From Coriaria nepalensis (Eukaryota > Streptophyta > Magnoliopsida > Cucurbitales > Coriariaceae): a stretch of 64,000 nucleotides of DNA. A program made the translations under genes and the position numbers. Below, piece by piece: positions 38,744-52,489 of this stretch (position 1 is the stretch's first letter; each line of letters opens with the position of its first letter). Under the pieces are notes generated by a model. That model did not search any database and was not told the DNA's origin. It was given only the letters and a program-made list of their open reading frames with translations. The DNA lies in the NCBI GenBank assembly GCA_027186245.1, contig CP114481.1:24087501-24151500 (forward strand), read 5' to 3'.

Positions 38744-41269
38744 TAAATTGCTTCGAACGAAATTGGGCCTTTAAACAAGACTTTCGTGCATAACTTGGAG
38801 TTAATCTATTGAAGGCAACAATGCATTCGTTTAGCCTTAAAGTCATGTCATTGAGTCTCATCCAGTCATTAAATCATTCTAAATTAAGTTGAACAAATTC
38901 TATTTTCACCCTTCAAACATGATTTTCTTACATAACATGCAATTAATTTATTGACGACAACAATGCATTATTTTAGCCTTAAAAAGTATATCGTTCAGTC
39001 TTTTCATTTCATTAAATTGTTTGAAAGCACTTCGAACCAATTCTATTTTTGCATTTAAGACACGACTTTCGTGCATAACTTGTAATTGATCTATTGAAGG
39101 CAACTATGCATTTTTTTAGCCTTAAAGTCATATTATTGCGTCTCTTTTAGTCATTAAATCATTCAAAATGGCTTCGAACGAAATTCGGCCTTTAAACATG
39201 ACTTTCATGCATAACTTGCAGTTAATCTATTGAAGGCAACCATGCATTTGTTTAGCCTTAAAGTCATGTCATTGAGTCTCATCCAGTCATTAAATCGTTG
39301 TAAATTAATTTGGATGAATTCTATTTTCGCCTTTCAAACATGATTTTCTAACATAACTTGCAACTAATTTATTGACGACAACAATGCATTATTTTAGCCT
39401 TAAGAAGCATATCATTCAGTCTTTTCATTTCATTAAATTGTTTGAAAGCACTTCGAACCAATTATATTTTTGCATTTAAGACACGACTTTCATGAATAAC
39501 TTGTAATTGATCTATTAAAGGCAACTATGCATTTTTTTAGCCTAAAATTCATATTATTGCGTCTCTTTTAGTCATTAAATCATTCTAAATTGCTTCGAAC
39601 GAAATTGGGCCTTTAAACAAGACTTTCGTGCATAACTTGGAGTTAATCTATTGAAGGCAACAATGCATTCGTTTAGCCTTAAAGTCATGTCATTGAGTCT
39701 CATCCAGTCAATAAATCATTCTAAATTAAGTTGAACAAATTCTATTTTCACCCTTCAAACATGATTTTCTTACATAACATGCAATTAATTTATTGACGAC
39801 AACAATGCATTATTTTAGCCTTAAAAAGTATATCGTTCAGTCTTTTCATTTCATTAAATTGTTTGAAAGCACTTCGAACCAATTCTATTTTTGCATTTAA
39901 GACACGACTTTCGTGCATAACTTGTAATTGATCTATTGAAGGCAACTATGCATTTTTTTAGCCTTAAAGTCATATTATTGCGTCTCTTTTAGTCATTAAA
40001 TCATTCTAAATGGCTTCGAACGAAATTCGGCCTTTAAACATGACTTTCATGCATAACTTGCAGTTAATCTATTGAAGGCAACCATGCATTTGTTTAGCCT
40101 TAAAGTCATGTCATTGAGTCTCATCCAGTCATTAAATCATTGTAAATTAATTTGAATGAATTCTATTTTCGCCTTTCAAACATGATTTTCTAACATAACT
40201 TGCAACAAATTTATTGACGACAACAATGCATTATTTTAGCCTTAAAAAGCATATCATTCAGTCTTTTCATTTCATTAAATTGTTTCAAAGCACTTCGAAC
40301 CAATTATATTTTTGCATTTAAGACACGACTTTCATGAATAACTTGTAATTGATCTATTAAAGGCAACTATGCATTTCTTTAGCCTAAAATTCATATTATT
40401 GCGTCTCTTTTAGTCATTAAATCATTCTACATTGCTTCGAACGAAATTGGGCCTTTAAACAAGACTTTCGTGCATAACTTGGAGTTAATCTATTGAAGGC
40501 AACAATGCATTTGTTTAGCCTTAAAGTCATGTCATTGAGTCTCATCCAGTCATTAAATCATTCTAAATTAAGTTGAACAAATTCTATTTTCACCCTTCAA
40601 ACATGATTTTCTTACATAACATGCAATTAATTTATTGACGACAACAATGTATTATTTTAGCCTTAAAAAGTATATCGTTCAGTCTTTTCATTTCATTAAA
40701 TTGTTTGAAAGCACTTCGAACCAATTCTATTTTTGCATTTAAGACACGAATTTCGTGCATAACTTGTACTTGATCTATTGAAGGCAACTATGCATTTTTT
40801 TAGCCTTAAAGTCATATTATTGCGTCTCTTTTAGTCATTAAATCATTCCAAATGGCTTCGAACGAAATTCGGCCTTTAAACATGACTTTCATGCATAACT
40901 TGCAGTTAATCTATTGAAGGCAACCATGCATTTGTTTAGCCTTAAAGTCATGTCATTGAGTCTCATCCAGTCATTAAATCATTGTAAATTAATTTGAATG
41001 AATTCTATTTTCGCCTTTCAAACATGATTTTCTTACATAACTTGCAATTAATTTATTGACGACAACAATGCATTATTTTAGCCTTAAAAAGTATATCATT
41101 CAGTCTTTTCATTTCATTAAATTGTTTGAAAGCACTTCGAACCAATTCTATTTTTGCATTTAAGACACGACTTTCATGCATAACTTGTAATTGATCTATT
41201 GAAGGCAACAATGCATTTGTTTAGCCTTAAAGTCATGTCATTGAGTCTCATCCAGTCATTAAATCATTG
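38744..41269 (+). repeat. 842-bp super-unit (two trimers) in three tandem copies
   Basis: The units at 38744, 39586 and 40428 all have AATTGGGCCTTTAAACAAGA and AACTTGGAGTTAATC. The alternating units at 39165, 40007 and 40849 all have GGCAACCATGCATTTG. The period in this stretch is therefore 842 bp, three times over, a second level of higher-order organisation. The third copy runs into chimera 8 instead of an ordinary C. A relative of the first unit lies at 28064. Confidence 0.9.
41128..41269 (+). repeat. Chimeric C/A monomer 8
   Basis: C head, A tail, switch at the GGCAAC core, no ATTCAAGG marker. It is followed by a B with GTTGAATGAATTC and a C with CATAAATAAC, as after chimeras 1, 4 and 7. 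Confidence 0.92.
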
Positions 41270-42396
41270 TAAATTAAGTTGAATGAATTCTATTTTCGCC
41301 TTTCAAACATGATTTTCTTACATAACTTGCAATTAATTTATTGACGACAACAATGCATTATTTTAGCCTTAAAAAGTATATCATTCATTCTTTTCATTTC
41401 ATTAAATTGTTTGAAAGCACTTCGAACCAATTCTATTTTTGCATTTAAGACACGACTTTCATAAATAACTTGTAATTGATCTATTGAAGGCAACTATGCA
41501 TTTTTTTAGCCTAAAATTCATGTTATTGCGTCTCTTTTAGTCATTAAATCATTCTGAATTGCTTCGAACGAAATTCGGCCCTTAAATATGCCTTTCGTGC
41601 ATAACTTGCAGTTAATCTATTGAAGGCAACAATGCAGTCGTTTAGCCTTAAAGTCATGTCATTGAGTCTCATCCAGTCATTAAATCATTGTAAATTAAGT
41701 TGAATGAATTCTATTTTCGCCTTTCAAACATGATTTTCTAACATAACTTGCAACAAATTTATTGACGACAACAATGCATTATTTTAGCCTTAAAAAGTAT
41801 ATCATTCAGTCTTTTCATTTCATTAAATTGTTTGAAAGCACTTCGAACCAATTCTATTTTTGCATTTAAGACACGACTTTCATGCATAACTTGTAATTGA
41901 TCTATTGAAGGCAACTATGCATTTTTTTAGCCTAAAATTCATATTATTGCGTCTCTTTTAGTCATTAAATCATTCTAAATTGCTTCGAACGAAATTCGGC
42001 CCTTAAATATGCCTTTCGTGCATAACTTGCAGTTAATCTATTGAAGGCAACAATGCATTCATTTAGCCTTAAAGTCATGTCATTGAGTCTCATCCAGTCA
42101 TTAAATCATTCTAAATTGAGTTGAACGGATTCTATTTTCGCCTTTCAAACGTGATTTTCTAACATAACTTGCAACAAATTTATTGACGACAACAATGCAT
42201 TATTTTAGCCTTAAAAAGCATATCATTCAGTCTTTTCATTTCATTAAATTGTTTCAAAGCACTTCGAACCAATTATATTTTTGCATTTAAGACACGACTT
42301 TCATGAATAACTTGTAATTGATCTATTAAAGGCAACTATGCATTTTTTTAGCCTAAAATTCATATTATTGCGTCTCTTTTAGTCATTAAATCATTC

Positions 42397-43238
42397 TAAA
42401 TCGCTTCGAACGAAATTCGGCCTTTAAACACGACTTTCGTGCATAACTTGCAGTTAATCTATTGAAGGCAACAATGCATTTGGTTAGCCTTAAAGTCATG
42501 TCATTGAGTCTCATCCAGTCATTAAATCATTCTAAATTGAGTTGAACGGATTCTATTTTCGCCTTTCAAACATGATTTTCTTACATAACATGCAATTAAT
42601 TTATTGACGACAACAATGCATTATTTTAGCCTTAAAAAGTATATCATTCAGTCTTTTCATTTCATTAAATTGTTTGAAAGCACTTCGAACCAATTCTATT
42701 TTTGCATTTAAGACATGACTTTCATAAATAACTTGTAATTGATCTATTAAAGGCAACTATGCATTTTTTTAGCCTGAAATTCATATTATTGCGTCTCTTT
42801 TAGTCATTAAATCATTCTAAATCGCTTCGAACGAAATTCGGCCTTTAAACACGACTTTCGTGCATAACTTGCAGTTAATCTATTGAAGGCAACAATGCAT
42901 TTGGTTAGCCTTAAAGTCATGTCATTGAGTCTCATCCAGTCATTAAATCATTCTAAATTAAGTTGAACGAATTCTATTTTCGCCTTTCAAACATGATTTT
43001 CTTACATAACTTGCAATTAATTTATTGACGACAACAATGCATTATTTTAGCCTTAAAAAGTATATCATTCAGTCTTTTCATTGGATTAAATTGTTTCGAA
43101 GCACTTCGAACCAATTATATTTTTGCATTTAGGACACGACTTTCATGAATAACTGTTAATTGATATATTGTAGAAAACTATGCATTTTTTTAGCCTTAAA
43201 GTCATATTATTGCGCCTCTTTTAGTCATTAAATCATTC
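42397..43238 (+). repeat. Tandem pair of units with GGTTAGCC
   Basis: Units 42397 and 42818 share AAACACGACTTTCGTGC and GCATTTGGTTAGCC in A, both rare elsewhere. Their B and C monomers differ, so only part of the unit was copied or the rest has been converted. Confidence 0.75.
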
Positions 43239-43659
43239 TAAATCGCTTCGAACGAAATTCGGCCTTTAAACATGACTTTCGTGCATAACATGCAGTTAAT
43301 CTATTGAAGGCAACAATGCATTTGTTTAGCCTTAAAGTCATGTCATTGAGTCTCATCCACTCATTAAATCATTCTAAATTAAGTTGAACGAATTCTATTT
43401 TCGCCTTTCAAACATGATTTTCTTACATTACATGCAATTAATTTATTGATGACAACAATGCATTATTTTAGCCTTAAAAAGTATATCATTGAGTCTTTTC
43501 ATTTCATTAAATTGTTTCGAAGCACTTCGAACCAATTATATTTTTTCATTTAAGACACGACTTTCATGAATAATTTGTAATTGATCTATTGAAGGCAACT
43601 ATGCATTTTTTTAGCCTAAAATTCATATTATTGTGTCTCTTTTAGTCATTAAATCATTC

Positions 43660-44921
43660 TAAATGGCTTCGAACGAAATTCGGCCTTTAAACATGACTTT
43701 CATGCATAACTTCCAGTTAATCTATCGAAGTCAACAATGCATTTGTTTAGCCTTAAAGTCATGTCATTGAGTCTCATCCAGTCATTAAATCATTGTAAAT
43801 TAAGTTGAACGAATTCTATTTTCGCCTTTCAAACATGATTTTCTTACTTAACTTGCAATTAATTTATGGACGACAACAATGCATTATTTTAGCCTCAAAA
43901 AGTATATCATTCAGTCTTTTCATTTAATTAAATTGTTTGAAAGCACTTCGAACCAATTCTATTTTTGCATTTAAGACACGACTTTCATGCATAACTTGTA
44001 ATTGATCTATTGAAAGCAACTATGCATTTTTTTAGCCTTAAAGTCCTATTATTGCGTCTCTTTTAGTCATTAAATCATTCTAAATGGCTTCGAACGAAAT
44101 TCGGCCTTTAAACATGACTTTCATGCATAACTTGCAGTTAATCTATTGAAGGCAACAATGCATTTGTTTAGCCTTAAAGTCATGTCATTGAGTCTCATCC
44201 CGTCATTAAATCATTCTAAATGAAGGTGAACGAATTCTATTTTCGCCTTTCAAACATGATTTTCTTACATAACTTGCAATTAATTTATTGACGACAACAA
44301 TGCATTATTTTAGCCTTAAAAAGTATATCATTCAGTCTTTTCATTTCATTAAATTGTTTGAAAGTACTTCGAACCAATTCTATTTTTGCATTTAAGACAC
44401 GACTTTCATGCATAACTTGTAATTGATCTATTTAAGGCAACTATGCATTTTTTTAGCCTGAAAGTCATATTATTGCGTCTCTTTTAGTCATTAAATCATT
44501 CTAAATGGCTTCGAACGAAATTCGGCCTTTAAACATGACTTTCATGCATAACTTCCAGTTAATCTATCGAAGTCAACAATGCATTTGTTTAGCCTTAAAG
44601 TCATGTCATTGAGTCTCATCCAGTCATTAAATCATTGTAAATTAAGTTGAACGAATTCTATTTTCGCCTTTCAAACATGATTTTCTTACTTAACTTGCAA
44701 TTAATTTATTGACGACAACAATGCATTATTTTAGCCTCAAAAAGTATATCATTCAGTCTTTTCATTTAATTAAATTGTTTGAAAGCACTTCGAACCAATT
44801 CTATTTTTGCATTTAAGACACGACTTTCATGCATAACTTGTAATTGATCTATTGAAAGCAACTATGCATTTTTTTAGCTTAAAGTCCTATTATTGCGTCT
44901 CTTTTAGTCATTAAATCATTC
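43660..44921 (+). repeat. Duplicated unit with 842-bp offset
   Basis: Units 43660 and 44502 share ACTTCCAGTTAATCTATCG with AAGTCAACAATGC, TTCTTACTTAACTTGC, GCCTCAAAAAG, CATTTAATTAAATTG, ATTGAAAGCAAC and AAAGTCCTATTATTG. The unit between them (44081) lacks these. The second copy has lost one C in AGCTTAAAGTCC. Confidence 0.85.
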
Positions 44922-47900
44922 TAAATGGCTTCGAACGAAATTCGGCCTTTAAACATGACTTTCATGCATAACTTCCAGTTAATCTATTGAAGGCAACAAT
45001 GCATTTAGTTAGCCTTAAAGTCATGTCATTGAGTCTCATCCAGTCATTAAATCATTCTAAATTAAGTTGAACGAATTCTATTTTCGCCTTTCAAACATGA
45101 TTTTCTTACATAACTTGCAATTAATTTATTGACGACAACAATGCATTATTTTAGCCTTAAAAAGTATATCATTCAGTCTTTTCATTGGATTAAATTGTTT
45201 CGAAGCACTTCGAACCAATTATATTTTTGCATTTAGGACACGACTTTCATGAATAACTGTTAATTGATCTATTGAAGGCAACTATGCATTTTTTTAGCCT
45301 AAAATTCATATTATTGCGTCTCTTTTAGTCATTAAATCAATCTAAATCGCTTCGAATGAAATTCGACCTTTAAACATGACTTTCGTGCATAACTTGTAGT
45401 TAATCAATTGAAGGCAACAATGCATTTGTTTAGCCTTAAAGTCATGTCACTGAGTCTCTTCCAGTCAATAAATCATACTAAATTAATTCGAACGAATTTT
45501 ACTTTCGCCCTTCAAACATGATTTTCTTACGTAACTTGCAATTAATTTATTGACGTCAACAATGCATTATTTTAGCCTTAAAAAGTATATCATTCAGTCT
45601 TTTCATTTCATTAAATTGTTTGGAAGCACTTCGAACCAATTATATTTTTGCCTTTAAGACACGACTTTCATGAATAACATGTAATTGATCTATTGCAGGC
45701 AACTATACATTTTTTTAGCCTTAAAGTCATATTATTGCGTCTCTTTTAGTCATTCAATCATTCTAAATCGCTCCGAACGAAATTCGGCCTTTAAACATGA
45801 CTTTCATGCATAACTTGCAGTTAATCTATTGAAGGCAACAATGCATTTGTTTAGCCTTAAAGTCATGTCATTGAGTCTCATCCAGTCATTAAATCATTCT
45901 AAATTAAGTTGAACGAATTCTATTTTCGCCTTTCAAACATGATTTTCTTACATAACTTGCAATTAATTTATTGACAACAACAACAATGCATTATTTTAGC
46001 CTTAAAAAATATATCATTCAGTCTTTTCATTTAATTAAATTGTTTGGAAACACTTCGAACCAATTCTATTTTTGCATTTAAGACACGACTTTCAAGTATA
46101 ACTTGTAATTGATCTATTGAACGCAACTATGCATTTTTTTAGCCTTAAAGTCATATTATTGCGCCTCTTTTAGTCATTAAATCATTCTAAATTACTTCGA
46201 ACGAAATTCGGCCTTTAAACATGACTTTCATGCATAGATTGCAGTTAATCTATTGAAGGCAACAATGCATTTGTTTAGCCTTAAAGTCATGTCATTGAGT
46301 CTCATCCAGTCAGTAAATCATTCTAAATTAAGTTGAACGAATTCAATTTTCGCCTTTCAAACATGATTTTCTTACATAACTTGCAATTAATTTATTGACG
46401 ACAACAATGCATTATTTTAGCCTTAAAAAATATATCATTCAGTCTTTTCATTTCATTAAATTGTTTGAAACCACTTCGAACCAATTCTATTTTTGCATTT
46501 AAGACACGACTTTCAAGTATAACTTGTAATTGATCTATTGAAGGCAACTATGCATTTTTTTAGCCTTAAAGTCATATTATTGCGTCTCTTTTAGTCATTA
46601 AATCATTCTAAATTACTTCGAACGAAATTCGGCCTTTAAACATGACTTTCTTGCATAACTTGTAGCTAATCTATTGAAGGCAACAATGCATTTGTTTAGC
46701 CTTAAAATCTTGTCATTGAGTCTCATCCAGTCAATAAATCATACTAAATTAAGTTGAACGAATTTTATTTTCGCCCTTCAAACATGATTTTCTTACATAA
46801 CTTGCAATTAATTTATTGACGACAACAATGCATTATTTTAGCCTCAAAAAGTATATCATTCAGTCTTTTCATTTCATTAAATTGTTTGAAAGCACTTCGA
46901 ACCAATTCTATTTTTGCATTTAAGACACGACTTTCATGCATAACTTGTAATTGATCTATTGAAGGCAACTATGCATTTTTTTAGCCTAAAATTCATATTA
47001 TTGCGTCTCTTTTAGTCATTAAATCATTCTAAATGGCTTCGAACGAAATTCGGCCTTTAAACATGACTTTCTTGCATAAATTGCAGTTAATCTATTGAAG
47101 GCAACAATGCATTTGTTTAGCCTTAAAGTCATGTCATTGAGTCTCATCCAGTCAATAAATCATACTAAATTAAGTTGAACGAATTCTATTTTCGTCTTTC
47201 AAACATGATTTTCTTACTTAACTTGCAATTAATTTATTGACGACAACAATGCATTATTTTAGCCTCAAAAAGTATATCATTCAGTCTTTTCATTTCATTA
47301 AATTGTTTGAAAGCACTTCGAACCAATTCTATTTTTGCATTTAAGACACGACTTTCATGCATAACTTGTAATTGATCTATTGAAAGCAGCTATGCATTTT
47401 TTTAGCCTTAAAGTCATATTATTGCGTCTCTTTTAGTCATTAAATCATTCTAAATAGCTTCGAACGAAATTCGGCCTTTAAACATGACTTTCATGCATAA
47501 CTTGCAGTTAATCTATTGAAGGCAACAATGCATTTGTTTAGCCTTAAAGTCATGTCATTGAGTCTCATCCAGTCATTAAATCATTCTAAATTAAGTTGAA
47601 CGAATTCTATTTTCGCCTTTCAAACATGATTTTCTTACATAACTTGCAATTAATTTATTGACGACAACAATGCATTATTTTAGCCTTAAAAAGTATATCA
47701 TTCAGTCTTTTCATTTCATTAAATTGTTTGAAAGTACTTCGAACCAATTCTATTTTTGCATTTAAGACACGACTTTCATGCATAACTTGTAATTGATCTA
47801 TTGAAAGCAGCTATTCATTTTTTTAGCCTTAAAGTCCTATTATTGTGTCTCTTTTAGTCATTAAATCATTCTAAATAGCTTCGAACGAAATTCGGCCTTT

Positions 47901-48292
47901 AAACATGACTTTCATGCATAAATTGCAGTTAATCTATTGAAGGCAACAATGCATTTGTTTAGCCTTAAAGTCATGTCATTGAGTCTCATCCAGTCATTAA
48001 ATCATTGTAAATTAAGTTGAACGAATTCTATTTTCGCCTTTCAAACATGATTTTCTTACATAACTTGCAATTAATTTATTAACGACAACAATGCATTATT
48101 TTAGCCTTAAAAAGTATATCATTCAGTCTTTTCATTTCATTAAATTGTTTGAAAGCACTTCGAACCAATTCTATTTTTGCATTTAAGACACGACTTTCAT
48201 AAATAACTTGTAATTGATCTATTGAAGGCAACTATGCATTTTTTTAGCCTAAAATTCATGTTATTGCGTCTCTTTTAGTCATTAAATCATTC

Positions 48293-51200
48293 TAAATTGC
48301 TTCGAACGAAATTCAGCCTTTAAATATGACTTTCGTGCATAACTTGCAGTTAATCTATTGAAGGCAACAATGCATTTGTTTAGCCTTAAAGTCATGTCAT
48401 TGAGTCTTATCCAGTCATTAAATAATTCTAAATTAAGTTGAACAAATTCTATTTTCACCCTTGAAACATGATTTTCTTACATCACATGCAATTAATTTAT
48501 TGACGACAACAATGCATTATTTTAGCCTTAAAAAGTACAACATTCAGTCTTTTCATTGCATTAAATTGTTTCGAAGCACTTCGAACCAATTCTATTTTTG
48601 CATTTAGGACACGACTTTCATGAATAACTGTTAATTGATTTATTGAAGGCAACTATGCATTTTTTAAGCCTAAAATTCATATTATTGCGTCTCTTTTAGT
48701 CATTAAATCATTCTAAATCGCATCGAACGAAATTCGACCTTTAAACATGACTTTCGTGCATAACTTGCTCTTAATCTATTGAAGGCAACAATGCATTTGT
48801 TTAGCCTTAAAGTCTTGTCATTGAGTCTCTTCCAGTCAATAAATCATACTAAATTAATTCGAACGAATTTTATTTTCATCCTTCAAACATGATTTTCTTA
48901 CATAACTTGCAATTAATTTATTGACGACAACAATGCATTATTTTAGCCTCAAAAAGTATATCATTCAGTCTTTTCATTTCATTAAATTGTTTGAAAGCAC
49001 TTCGAACCAATTCTATTTTTGCATTTAAGACACGACTTTCATGCATAACTTGTAATTGATCTATTGAAGGCAACTATGCATTTTTTTAGCCTAAAATTCA
49101 TATTATTGCGTCTCTTTTAGTCATTAAATCATTCTAAATGGCTTCGAACGAAATTCGGCCTTTAAACATGACTTTCTTGCATAACTTGTAGTTAATCTAT
49201 TGAAGGCAACAATGCATTTGTTTAGCCTTAAAGTCATGTCATTGAGTCTCATCCAGTCATTAAATCATTGTAAATTAAGTTGAACGAATTCTATTTTCGT
49301 CTTTCAAACATGATTTTCTTACTTAACTTGCAATTAATTTATTGACGACAACAATGCATTATTTTAGCCTCAAAAAGTATATCATTCAGTCTTTTCATTT
49401 CATTAAATTGTTTGAAAGCACTTCGAACCAATTCTATTTTTGCATTTAAGACACGACTTTCATGCATAACTTGTAATTGATCTATTGAAGGCAACTATGC
49501 ATTTTTTTAGCCTAAAATTCATATTATTGCGTCTCTTTTAGTCATTAAATCATTCTAAATGGCTTCGAACGAAATTCGGCCTTTAAACATGACTTTCTTG
49601 CATAACTTGTAGTTAATCTATTGAAGGCAACAATGCATTTGTTTAGCCTTAAAGTCATGTCATTGAGTCTCATCCAGTCATTAAATCATTGTAAATTAAG
49701 TTGAACGAATTCTATTTTCGTCTTTCAAACATGATTTTCTTACTTAACTTGCAATTAATTTATTGACGACAACAATGCATTATTTTAGCCTCAAAAAGTA
49801 TATCATTCAGTCTTTTCATTTCATTAAATTGTTTGAAAGCATTTTGAACCAATTCTATTTTTGCATTTAAGACACGACTTTCATGCATAACTTGTAATTG
49901 ATCTATTGAAGGCAAGTATGCATTTTTTTAGCCTTAAAGTCATATTATTGCGTCTCTTTTAGTCATTAAATCATTCTAAATGGCTTCGAACGAAATTCGG
50001 CTTTTAAACATGACTTTCATGCATAACTTGCAGTTAATCTATTGAAGGCAACAATGCATTTGTTTAGCCTTAAAGTCATGTCATTGAGTCTCATCAAGTC
50101 ATTAAATCATTCTAAATTAAGTTGAACGAATTCTATTTTCGCCTTTCAAACATGATTTTCTTACATAACTTGCAATTAATTTATTGACGACAACAATGCA
50201 TTATTTTAGCCTTAAAAAGTATATCATTCAGTCTTTTCATTTCATTAAATTGTTTTAGAAGTACTTCGAACCAATTCTATTTTTGCATTTAAGACACGAC
50301 TTTCATGCATAACTTGTAATTGATCTATTGAAAGCAGCTATGCATTTTTTTAGCCTTAAAGTCCTATTATTGTGTCTCTTTTAGTCATTAAATCATTCTA
50401 AATGGCTTCGAACGAAATTCGGCCTTTAAACATGACTTTCATGCATAAATTGCAGTTAATCTATTGAAGGCAACAATGCATTTGTCATGTCATTGAGTCT
50501 CATCCAGTCATTAAATCATTGTAAATTAAGTTGAACGAATTCTATTTTCGCCTTTCAAACATGCTTTTCTTACATAACTTGCAATTAATTTATTGACGAC
50601 AACAATGCATTATTTTAGCCTCAAAAAGTATATCATTCAGTCTTTTCATTTAATTAAATTGTTTGGAAACACTTCGAACCAATTCTATTTTTGCATTTAA
50701 GACACGACTTTCATGCATAACTTGTAATTGATCTATTGAACGCAACTATGCATTTTTTTAGCCTTAAAGTCCTATTATTGCGTCTCTTTTAGTCATTAAA
50801 TCATTCTAAATGGCTTCGAACGAAATTCGGCCTTTAAACATGACTTTCGTGCATAACTTGCAGTTAATCTATTGAAGGCAACAATGCATTTGTTTAGCCT
50901 TAAAGTCATGTCATTGAGTCTTATCCAGTCATTAAATCATTCTAAATTAAGTTGAACAAATTCTATTTTCACCCTTGAAACATGATTTTCTTACATCACA
51001 TGCAATTAATTTATTGACGACAACAATGCATTATTTTAGCCTTAAAAAGTACAACATTCAGTCTTTTCATTTCATTAAATTGTTTCGAAGCACTTCGAAC
51101 CAATTCTATTTTTGCATTTAGGACACGACTTTCATGAATAACTGTTAATTGATCTATTGAAGGCAACTATGCATTTTTTAAGCCTAAAATTCATATTATT

Positions 51201-51300
51201 GCGTCTTTTTTAGTCATTAAATCATTCTAAATCACATCGAACGAAATTCGACCTTTAAACATGACTTTCGTGCATAACTTGCTCTTAATCTGTTGAAGGC
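48293..51300 (+). repeat. Dispersed duplication with 2514-bp offset
   Basis: The segment 48293-48790 matches 50807-51300: GAACAAATTC with CACCCTTGAAAC, ATCACATGC, AAGTACAACATTC, ACATTTAGG-type C head with AACTGTTAATTG, GCATTTTTTAAGCC, then GCATCGAAC or ACATCGAAC with CTTGCTCTTAATC. The offset is six units minus the 13-bp deletion at 50485 plus the 1-bp insertion near 50256. Between them the units at 49135 and 49556 form a near-identical tandem pair (TTTCTTGCATAACTTGTAG, TTTTCGTCTTTC). Confidence 0.85.
50399..50806 (+). repeat. Unit with a 13-bp deletion in monomer A
   Basis: The A monomer reads GCATTTGTCATGTCATTG where other copies have GCATTTGTTTAGCCTTAAAG before TCATG. Thirteen bases are missing at about 50485, so the unit is 408 bp. 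A short GT repeat at the two ends of the missing segment fits slippage. The deletion removes the conserved TTTAGCC part of the core. I saw no other copy with it. Confidence 0.9.
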
Positions 51301-52489
51301 AACAATGCATTTGTTTAGCCTTAAAGTCATGTCATTGAGTCTCATCCAGTCATTAAATCATTCTAAATTAAGTTGAACGAATTCTATTTTCGCCTTTCAA
51401 ACATGATTTTCTTACATAACTTGCAATTACTTTATTGACGACAACAACGCATTATTTTAGCCTTAAAAAGTTTATCATTCAGTCTTTTCATTTCATTAAA
51501 TTGTTTGAAAGCACTTCCAACCAATTCTATTTTTGCATTTAAGACACGACTTTCATGCATAACTTGTAATTCATCTATTGAAGGCAACTATGCATTTTTT
51601 AGCCTTAAAGTCATATTATTGCGCCTCTTTTAGTCATTAAATCATTCTAAATTACTTCGAACGAAATTCGGCCTTTAAACATGACGTTCGTGCATAACTT
51701 GCAATTGATCTAGTGAAGGCAACAATGCATTTGTTTAGCCTTAAAGTCATGTCACTGAGTCTCTTCTAGTCAATAAATCATACTAAATTAATTCGAATGA
51801 ATTTTATTTTCGCCCTTCAAACATGATTTTCTTACATCACATGCAATTAATTTATTCACGACAACAATGCATTATTTTAGCCTTGAAAAGTATATCATTT
51901 CGTCTTTTCATTTCATTAAATTGTTTGAAAGCACTTCGAACCAATTCTATTTTTGCATTTAAGACACGACTTTCATGCATAACTTGTAATTGATCTATTG
52001 AAGGCAACTATGCATTTTTTTAGCCTTAAAGTCATATTATTGCACCTCTTTTAGTCATTAAATAGTTCTAAATTACTTCGAATGAAATTCGGCCTTTAAA
52101 CATGACTTTCGTGCATAACTTCCAGTTAATCTATTGAAGGCAACAATGCATTTGTTTAGCCTTAAAGTCTTGTCATTGAGTCTCTTCCAGTCAATAAATC
52201 ATACTAAATTAATTCGAACGAATTTTATTTTCGCCCTTCAAACATGATTTTCTTACATAACTTGCAGTTAATTTATTGACGACAACAATGCATTATTTTA
52301 GTCTCAAAAAGTATATCATTCAGTCTTTTCATTTCATTAAATTGTTTGAAACCACTTCGAACCAATTCTATTTTTGCATTTAAGACACGACTTTCATGCA
52401 TAACTTGTAATTGATCTATTGAAGGCAACTATGCATTTTTTTAGCCTTAAAGTCATATTATTGCGTCTCTTTTAGTCATTAAGTCATTC

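Larger units (their letters stand above)
31575..43238 (+). repeat. Array domain 3: 25 trimers with four C/A chimeras
   Basis: A starts are at 31575, 31996, 32417, 32838, 33261, 33682, 34103, 34524, 35230, 35651, 36072, 36492, 36910, 37332, 38323, 38744, 39165, 39586, 40007, 40428, 40849, 41555, 41976, 42397 and 42818. Small indels of 1 to 3 bp (near 32911, 36345, 36872 and 36996) explain the other phase shifts. The stretch 31996-32552 recurs at 36072-36627 (ATTCGCCTTTTAAAC, GATATTCTTAC, AAAACTATATAATTC). Nothing but satellite is present. Confidence 0.94.

Noticed and set aside
45964..45990. CAA microsatellite (ACAACAACAACAATG)
   Set aside because: Only one triplet longer than the normal GACGACAACAATG in B; a simple slippage, not a separate microsatellite locus.
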